DNA of 64,000 bases from Staphylococcus sp. NAM3COL9 (GTDB lineage Bacteria; Bacillota; Bacilli; Staphylococcales; Staphylococcaceae). Below, piece after piece: positions 58,791 to 64,000 of this stretch. Each line of letters begins with the position of its first letter. The first letter of the stretch is position 1. The notes below the pieces were generated by a model that was given only the letters and a program-made list of their open reading frames with translations, was not told the DNA's origin and made no database searches. The position numbers and the translations under genes were made by a program. The stretch lies in NCBI RefSeq assembly GCF_001431205.1, contig NZ_LGPC01000011.1, forward strand, positions 124,001 through 188,000, read 5' to 3'.

Positions 58791-59369
58791 ATGAATATAC
58801 CGAATTGGATAACTGTTTTTAGAGTTATACTAATTCCAATATTTCTTCTATTTGCATTGGTAGATTTTGGATTTGGTAACGTTTCATTTATCGGTGGTAA
58901 TGAAATTAGAATTGAATTATTAATTAGTGGTATTATTTTTATTATCGCGTCATTAAGTGATTTTGTTGATGGCTATTTAGCAAGAAAATGGGAACTTGTA
59001 ACAAATATGGGGAAATTCTTGGACCCATTAGCTGATAAATTACTCGTTTCAAGTGCTTTAATCGCACTTGTGCAAATTGATTTAACAAATTCAATCGTTG
59101 CGATTATTATCATTGCACGTGAGTTCGCTGTAACAGGATTACGTTTATTACAAATTGAGCAAGGTTTTGTAAGTGCCGCTGGGCAATTAGGTAAGATTAA
59201 AACTGCTGTTACGATGGTTGCAATTGTTTGGATTCTCCTAGGTGACCCTTTAGCGACTTGGATTGGTTTTGAACTAGGACAAGTTCTGTTATACATAGGT
59301 GTATTCTTCACAATATTATCTGGAATTGAATACTTCTATAAAGGTAGAGATGTATTTAAAGCAAAATAA
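58791..59369 (+). CDS. pgsA: CDP-diacylglycerol-glycerol-3-phosphate 3-phosphatidyltransferase
   Basis: PgsA (192 aa) makes phosphatidylglycerol phosphate from CDP-diacylglycerol; the product feeds phosphatidylglycerol, lipoteichoic acid and lysyl-PG. The CDP-alcohol phosphotransferase motif DG-x2-AR-x8-G-x3-D-x3-D is seen in [12 protein letters not shown] and [13 protein letters not shown]. About five membrane segments are present. AGAGGA lies 7-8 bases before the ATG. A terminator and a small inverted repeat follow. Confidence 0.97.
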   Translation: MNIPNWITVFRVILIPIFLLFALVDFGFGNVSFIGGNEIRIELLISGIIFIIASLSDFVDGYLARKWELVTNMGKFLDPLADKLLVSSALIALVQIDLTNSIVAIIIIAREFAVTGLRLLQIEQGFVSAAGQLGKIKTAVTMVAIVWILLGDPLATWIGFELGQVLLYIGVFFTILSGIEYFYKGRDVFKAK

Positions 59370-59373
59370 TTAA

Positions 59374-59392
59374 ACGTTAACTGTGTTAACGT
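59374..59392. repeat. Small palindrome after pgsA
   Basis: ACGTTAAC-TGT-GTTAACGT is a perfect 8-bp inverted repeat with a 3-base centre. It lies 5 bases after the pgsA stop, with no T-run, so it resembles an operator or RNA stem more than a terminator. Confidence 0.5.
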
Positions 59393-59429
59393 CCATACTT
59401 ACCAATAAAATCATGTAATATCATATAGT

Positions 59430-59465
59430 AAAACAGTCCAAAGCGATAAAATTTGGGCTGTTTTT
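59430..59465 (+). terminator. Intrinsic terminator after pgsA
   Basis: AAACAGTCCAAA pairs with TTTGGGCTGTTT (one G-U pair, 9-base loop), followed by T residues. Confidence 0.9.
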
Positions 59466-59670
59466 ATTTCATTTCATAAAATAGTATAACAATTAGTTTA
59501 TTAAGATTTACGAAGTTTTTTTAAAGATATAAAAATCTAATCCTTAGTTTTTTAAGGAATTAAGATTTATAATTAAGTTTATCGCAGAAAAAATTTAACG
59601 CTCGCTTTTAAGTGCGCAAAAAGTATAAACTAAAGTAAATCATGTAACTTGATGTTGAGGAGGAGAAGTT

Positions 59671-60813
59671 GTGAAGATATCTATTATTGCAGTAGGCTCA
59701 GAATTATTGTTAGGGCAAATAGCAAATACCAATGGTCAATATTTATCAAAATTGCTGAATGGTGTAGGTCACAGTGTGGTAGAACATACTGTGATCGGTG
59801 ATAATCCAGAACGATTAGAAAGAGTGATAAAAGCATCATTTAATCATTATGACACTGTTATACTGACTGGTGGCTTAGGCCCAACTAAAGATGACTTAAC
59901 GAAACATACGGTCGCTAAGGTATTAGGTAGAGAATTAGTCATTGATGAACATGCATTGAATTACATTGAACAATTCTTCGAAGAACAGAATATTGAAATG
60001 ACTCCAAATAACCGCCAACAAGCGTTAGTCATAGAAGGTTCACATGTATTAGAAAATAAAGTTGGCATGGCGCCAGGTATGTTAATAGATCAAGATGAAA
60101 GACGTATTGTATTGTTACCAGGCCCACCAAGAGAAATGCAACCTATGGCTAAAAATGAACTTTTGCCATTCTTCTTAAATGGTGAAAGCACTATATTCTC
60201 AGAATTATTGCGTTTTGCAGGCATCGGCGAATCTAAAGTAGAAACAGTATTAATGGATTTAATAGATGAACAAACAAATCCTACCATTGCGCCATTAGCT
60301 GGCACGCATGAAGTTAATATTAGATTGACGGCAAATGGAGATACGCAACGAGAATGTGAGCAACTTATCGCTCCTATTAAATTAGAGATTTTATCACGTA
60401 TCGGCGAATATTATTATGGTTCTGATGATATATTACTGGAACAATCTCTGATGGATGAAATTGATCAATCATTTGCAATATATGATGCTGTTACAGATGG
60501 AGAATTATATTCTAGACTGAAGAATTTTAATACATCACAATTGCTTCAAGGGATGTTACCACATCATACGCAATTTATAGATGAACATGATACAATTGAA
60601 ACTCAACTTTCTGTTTCTGCCAATATCGTTAAAGATTTGTATCAAACAGAAGTAGGTATTTCAGTAATGTATCATAATGATGCAATTTATTTAGGCATTT
60701 TAGAAAATGAGCGACTTGAAATTCAGTCCTTTAAAATGACGCAAAGAAGAAATTCAATAAAAAGCAGAACCCAAAATTATGTACTAATACGATTACTAAA
60801 TTGGTTTAAATAA
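59671..60813 (+). CDS. cinA: CinA family protein with degenerate C-terminal amidase domain
   Basis: CinA (380 aa) usually joins an N-terminal MoCF/COG1058 ADP-ribose pyrophosphatase domain to a C-terminal nicotinamide-nucleotide amidase. The N-terminal half is intact: ISIIAVGSELLLGQIANTNG, LTGGLGPTKDDLTKH and LLPGPPREM. In the C-terminal half the amidase signature ESCTGGxxA is missing; the matching place reads AVTDGELYSRLKNF, so that activity is probably lost. The start is GTG 59671, with GAGGAGG upstream. It lies before recA, with which it is often co-regulated in competent Firmicutes. Confidence 0.92.
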   Translation: MKISIIAVGSELLLGQIANTNGQYLSKLLNGVGHSVVEHTVIGDNPERLERVIKASFNHYDTVILTGGLGPTKDDLTKHTVAKVLGRELVIDEHALNYIEQFFEEQNIEMTPNNRQQALVIEGSHVLENKVGMAPGMLIDQDERRIVLLPGPPREMQPMAKNELLPFFLNGESTIFSELLRFAGIGESKVETVLMDLIDEQTNPTIAPLAGTHEVNIRLTANGDTQRECEQLIAPIKLEILSRIGEYYYGSDDILLEQSLMDEIDQSFAIYDAVTDGELYSRLKNFNTSQLLQGMLPHHTQFIDEHDTIETQLSVSANIVKDLYQTEVGISVMYHNDAIYLGILENERLEIQSFKMTQRRNSIKSRTQNYVLIRLLNWFK

Positions 60814-60887
60814 GCATTTAAAGGCTACAAAAACTTAAAAACGTAGCACGTGTGTTCTGTTTTTGTTGGAGATTTCGTCTATATAAG

Positions 60888-60901
60888 CGAACAAATATTC
60901 G
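60888..60901. promoter_or_regulatory. LexA (SOS) box upstream of recA
   Basis: CGAACAAATATTCG matches the Gram-positive LexA consensus CGAACRNRYGTTCG except at one position (A for G). It lies directly upstream of the recA promoter. Confidence 0.85.
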
Positions 60902-60909
60902 CAAAACGC

Positions 60910-60938
60910 TTGCGCAATTATTTAAATCAAGGTATAGT
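60910..60938 (+). promoter_or_regulatory. SigA promoter of recA
   Basis: TTGCGC (60910-60915) and TATAGT (60933-60938) are 17 bases apart, with the LexA box 8 bases upstream of the -35. Confidence 0.7.
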
Positions 60939-60986
60939 AGGTTTAAGATATTTTACAGAGATTAATCTCAATTAGGAGGTCCAGCA

Positions 60987-62033
60987 TTGGATAACGATCG
61001 TCAGAAAGCTTTAGATACAGTAATTAAAAATATGGAAAAATCATTTGGTAAAGGCGCAGTTATGAAATTGGGTGACAATAAAGCCCAAAGAGTTTCTAGC
61101 GTTTCAAGTGGTTCAGTTACTTTGGATAATGCGTTAGGTGTAGGTGGCTACCCTAAAGGAAGAATTATAGAAATATATGGACCAGAAAGTTCTGGTAAAA
61201 CTACAGTAGCATTACATGCTATTGCAGAAGTACAAAAAAATGGTGGCATTGCGGCGTTTATTGATGCGGAACATGCGTTAGATCCTGTCTATGCAGAAGC
61301 TTTAGGTGTAGATATTCAAAATCTATATTTATCTCAACCTGACCATGGGGAACAAGGACTGGAAATTGCTGAAGCATTCGTAAGAAGTGGTGCTGTTGAC
61401 ATCGTAGTTATTGACTCTGTTGCTGCATTAACTCCAAAAGCTGAAATTGAAGGTGAAATGGGTGATACACATGTTGGTTTACAAGCACGTTTAATGTCAC
61501 AAGCATTGCGTAAACTTTCAGGTGCTATTTCTAAATCAAAAACAACAGCAGTATTTATTAACCAAATTCGTGAAAAAGTAGGCGTGATGTTCGGTAACCC
61601 TGAAGTAACACCGGGTGGACGTGCATTAAAATTCTATAGTTCTATACGTTTAGAAGTACGTCGTGCTGAACAATTAAAACAAGGCCAAGAAATTGTTGGT
61701 AATAGAACGAAAATTAAAGTTGTGAAAAATAAAGTAGCACCGCCATTCAGAGTTGCAGAAGTGGATATGATGTATGGTAAAGGTATCTCTAAAGAAGGAG
61801 AACTTATTGACTTAGGTGTTGAAAATGAAATTGTAGATAAATCAGGTGCTTGGTATTCATACAATGGAGATCGTATGGGACAAGGTAAAGAAAATGTTAA
61901 ATTATATCTAAAAGAAAACCCTGAAATCAAAGAAGATATTAATCGTAGATTGCGTGAAGCACTAGGCATTGTTGATGGTGATGTTAAAGAAGAAGAAGAT
62001 GAAAAACAAACTACGCTTCTTGAAGATGAATAG
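60987..62033 (+). CDS. recA: Recombinase RecA
   Basis: RecA (348 aa) forms filaments on single-stranded DNA, promotes strand exchange and triggers LexA self-cleavage. Walker A GPESSGKT starts at residue 65; [38 protein letters not shown] and the DNA-binding loops follow. The C-terminus is acidic. The start is TTG 60987 (MDNDRQKAL), with AGGAGG 7 bases upstream. Against my recollection of S. aureus RecA it differs at several tens of positions. Confidence 0.98.
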   Translation: MDNDRQKALDTVIKNMEKSFGKGAVMKLGDNKAQRVSSVSSGSVTLDNALGVGGYPKGRIIEIYGPESSGKTTVALHAIAEVQKNGGIAAFIDAEHALDPVYAEALGVDIQNLYLSQPDHGEQGLEIAEAFVRSGAVDIVVIDSVAALTPKAEIEGEMGDTHVGLQARLMSQALRKLSGAISKSKTTAVFINQIREKVGVMFGNPEVTPGGRALKFYSSIRLEVRRAEQLKQGQEIVGNRTKIKVVKNKVAPPFRVAEVDMMYGKGISKEGELIDLGVENEIVDKSGAWYSYNGDRMGQGKENVKLYLKENPEIKEDINRRLREALGIVDGDVKEEEDEKQTTLLEDE

Positions 62034-62066
62034 TGTTATCTAAAATTATTTGAAGATTTACTATAA

Positions 62067-62105
62067 AATAAGCGTATATAAAAAATATGCGCTTATTTTT
62101 TTATA
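62067..62105 (+). terminator. Intrinsic terminator after recA
   Basis: AAATAAGCGTATAT pairs with ATATGCGCTTATTT (one G-U pair, loop of A residues), followed by T residues. Confidence 0.9.
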
Positions 62106-62240
62106 TAAATATAAGGATTTTAAAATATCATAGAACGAATATTTTGCTATATAAGCTTTATAACATAAGTAACAATAACAGTTATAGTGGAAATAGTGTA
62201 AAAGAGGGGTCTCAAATATTGAATTAATATGTAGGAAACC

Positions 62241-62270
62241 TTGACACTTCTTAGTTTAAAACCGTACAAT
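62241..62270 (+). promoter_or_regulatory. SigA promoter of rny
   Basis: Perfect -35 TTGACA (62241-62246) and TACAAT (62265-62270) are separated by 18 bases. The rest of the 324-base recA-rny gap holds the recA terminator and no gene. The leader before rny is about 80 bases. Confidence 0.7.
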
Positions 62271-62357
62271 TACATTGTATGATTCTTATATAACTTCATA
62301 TAATCATATTGAATTTGATATACAGAGCAAAATCCTAGATAAAAAGGGGGTGTTTGT

Positions 62358-63917
62358 GTGAGTTTATTAGGCCTCCTACTCATTTTGCTAGGTATTATTC
62401 TCGGAGTTGTTGTAGGGTATATTGTAGCCCGTAATCTATTGCATCAAAAGCAATTACAAGCAAGACAAACTGCAGAAGATATTATTGATCAAGGTAATAA
62501 AGAAGCAGAGAATACTAAGAAAGAAAAGCTTCTAGAAGCTAAAGAAGAAAATCAAATCTTAAAAGAACAAAGTGAAAATGAACTTCGTGAAAGACGTGGT
62601 GATCTTCAAAAGCAAGAAGCTCGACTTCTTCAAAAAGAAGAAAACTTAGAGCGAAAATCTGATCTATTAGATAAAAAAGATGAGATTTTAGAGCAAAAAG
62701 AGTCTAAACTTGAAGAACGACAACAACAAGTAGATGCAAAAGAGAGTAGTGTTCAAACATTAATAAATAAGCATGAACAAGAATTAGAACGCATCTCTGG
62801 TCTCTCTCAAGAAGAAGCTGCACAAGAGCAACTTCAAAGAGTTGAAGATGAATTGTCACAAGATATTGCAATACTTGTTAAGGAAAAAGAGAAAGAAGCA
62901 AAAGAAGCAGTCGATAAAAATGCAAAAGAATTGTTAGCAACTACTGTTCAAAGATTAGCAGCAGAACATACTTCTGAATCTACAGTATCAGTTGTTAATT
63001 TACCAAACGACGAAATGAAAGGTCGAATCATTGGTAGAGAAGGAAGAAATATCCGCACGTTAGAAACATTGACGGGTATTGATTTAATTATAGATGATAC
63101 GCCAGAAGCGGTTATCCTCTCTGGTTTTGACCCAATTAGACGTGAAATTGCAAGAACTGCATTAGTAAATCTTGTTTCGGATGGACGTATCCATCCTGGA
63201 CGAATAGAAGATATGGTAGACAAAGCTCGTAAAGAAGTAGACGATATTATTCGAGATGCAGGGGAACAAGCTACATTTGAAATAAATGTACATAATATGC
63301 ATCCAGATTTAGTTAAAATCTTAGGTCGTTTACAATATCGTACAAGCTATGGACAAAATGTATTGAAACATTCTATCGAAGTTGCACACTTAAGTGGTAT
63401 GCTAGCGGCTGAATTAGGTGAAGATGTTACATTAGCTAAACGTGCTGGTCTACTTCATGATGTTGGTAAAGCAATTGATCATGAAGTTGAAGGTAGCCAT
63501 GTTGAAATAGGTGTAGAATTAGCAAAAAAATATACTGAAAATGAAACAGTTATTAATGCAATTCATTCCCACCATGGTGACGTTGAACCAACTTCTATTA
63601 TTTCTATATTGGTAGCAGCAGCAGATGCATTATCAGCTGCGAGACCAGGTGCTCGTAAAGAGACATTAGAAAATTATATTAGAAGATTGGAAAGATTAGA
63701 AACACTATCTGAAAATTATGATGGTGTCGAAAAAGCGTTTGCAATTCAAGCAGGTAGAGAAATTCGAGTTATTGTATCACCAGATACTATCGACGACTTA
63801 AAATCACATCGCTTAGCAAGAGATATAAAAAGCCAAATTGAAGACGAACTTCAATATCCTGGTCATATAAAAGTGACAGTTGTTCGTGAGACTAGAGCAA
63901 TTGAATATGCAAAATAA
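62358..63917 (+). CDS. rny: Ribonuclease Y
   Basis: RNase Y (519 aa) is the main membrane-bound endoribonuclease of Firmicutes that starts mRNA decay. It has an N-terminal membrane helix ([20 protein letters not shown]), a long Glu/Lys-rich coiled coil (about residues 30-200), a KH domain ([19 protein letters not shown]) and an HD domain with the metal motif [10 protein letters not shown] near residue 370. The start is GTG 62358, with GGGGGTG 5-6 bases upstream. It follows recA, as in Bacillus. Confidence 0.97.
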   Translation: MSLLGLLLILLGIILGVVVGYIVARNLLHQKQLQARQTAEDIIDQGNKEAENTKKEKLLEAKEENQILKEQSENELRERRGDLQKQEARLLQKEENLERKSDLLDKKDEILEQKESKLEERQQQVDAKESSVQTLINKHEQELERISGLSQEEAAQEQLQRVEDELSQDIAILVKEKEKEAKEAVDKNAKELLATTVQRLAAEHTSESTVSVVNLPNDEMKGRIIGREGRNIRTLETLTGIDLIIDDTPEAVILSGFDPIRREIARTALVNLVSDGRIHPGRIEDMVDKARKEVDDIIRDAGEQATFEINVHNMHPDLVKILGRLQYRTSYGQNVLKHSIEVAHLSGMLAAELGEDVTLAKRAGLLHDVGKAIDHEVEGSHVEIGVELAKKYTENETVINAIHSHHGDVEPTSIISILVAAADALSAARPGARKETLENYIRRLERLETLSENYDGVEKAFAIQAGREIRVIVSPDTIDDLKSHRLARDIKSQIEDELQYPGHIKVTVVRETRAIEYAK

Positions 63918-63920
63918 ATA

Positions 63921-63983
63921 TTAGTCATTCAATGACTAACTATAGACTGCCAACAAAGTCATAAGACTTGTTGGCAGTTTTTT
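63921..63983 (+). terminator. Terminator after rny with a small preceding palindrome
   Basis: ACTGCCAACA (63946-63955) pairs with TGTTGGCAGT (63969-63978), with an inner AGTC/GACT stem, and T-run 63976-63983 follows. Just before it TTAGTCAT-TCA-ATGACTAA (63921-63939) is another perfect small inverted repeat. Confidence 0.92.
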
Positions 63984-64000
63984 GATTGAATGTAAAATTC

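Larger units (their letters stand above)
59370..59670 (+). other. Intergenic region between pgsA and cinA
   Basis: It holds the inverted repeat at 59374-59392 and the terminator at 59430-59465; the rest is AT-rich with no gene or clear promoter. Confidence 0.45.

Overview
The window is low-GC, AT-rich Firmicute chromosome. Gene order and protein sequences place it in Staphylococcus: rpsP-rimM-trmD-rplS, a yfhO pair, rbgA-rnhB-sucCD-dprA-topA-trmFO-xerC-hslVU-codY, rpsB-tsf-pyrH-frr-uppS-cdsA-rseP-proS-polC, rimP-nusA-rnpM-ylxQ-infB, rbfA-truB-ribF-rpsO-pnp-rnjB, spoIIIE/ftsK-ymfC-ymfF-ymfH-ymfI-ymfK-rodZ-like-pgsA, cinA-recA-rny. Compared from memory, RecA, RpsP, XerC and SpoIIIE differ at many positions from S. 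aureus, so a coagulase-negative species is more likely; I cannot name it.

Layout. 1-1640 (minus strand): a TPP-riboswitch-controlled operon of a short-chain dehydrogenase and a luciferase-like flavin monooxygenase that runs off the left edge, beside rpsP where ffh would usually lie. 1766-4072: ribosomal protein and tRNA methylation genes with an L19-type leader. 4238-9487 (minus): two paralogous YfhO membrane proteins. 9871-22694: ribosome-assembly GTPase, RNase HII, succinyl-CoA synthetase under a promoter with a CcpA (cre) site, DNA processing and topology genes, the two-component HslVU protease and the CodY regulator. 22946-35980: translation factors, UMP kinase, undecaprenyl-PP and CDP-diacylglycerol synthesis, site-2 protease, prolyl-tRNA synthetase and the replicative polymerase PolC. 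36056-40617: the nusA-infB operon, with an attenuator-like hairpin in its leader.

40618-43350 is the one clearly accessory stretch. It lies between infB and rbfA and holds an unrecognised 332-residue protein gene, a convergent WYL-domain regulator gene broken by a frameshift and a stop codon, a palindromic operator candidate, and small fragments that look like gene remnants. 43437-63917 returns to core genes: ribosome maturation, riboflavin kinase, RNA decay (PNPase, RNase J2, RNase Y), DNA translocation, EF-P modification genes ymfFHI, phospholipid synthesis, and recA under a LexA box.

Most transcription units end in clear intrinsic terminators and several begin with near-consensus SigA promoters; both are listed. 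No rRNA, tRNA, CRISPR array or insertion sequence was seen. The most notable points are the TPP-controlled oxidoreductase operon, the infB-rbfA insertion with its unknown protein, and a 16-bp perfect hairpin that contains the xerC ribosome binding site and may carry a promoter element in its loop.
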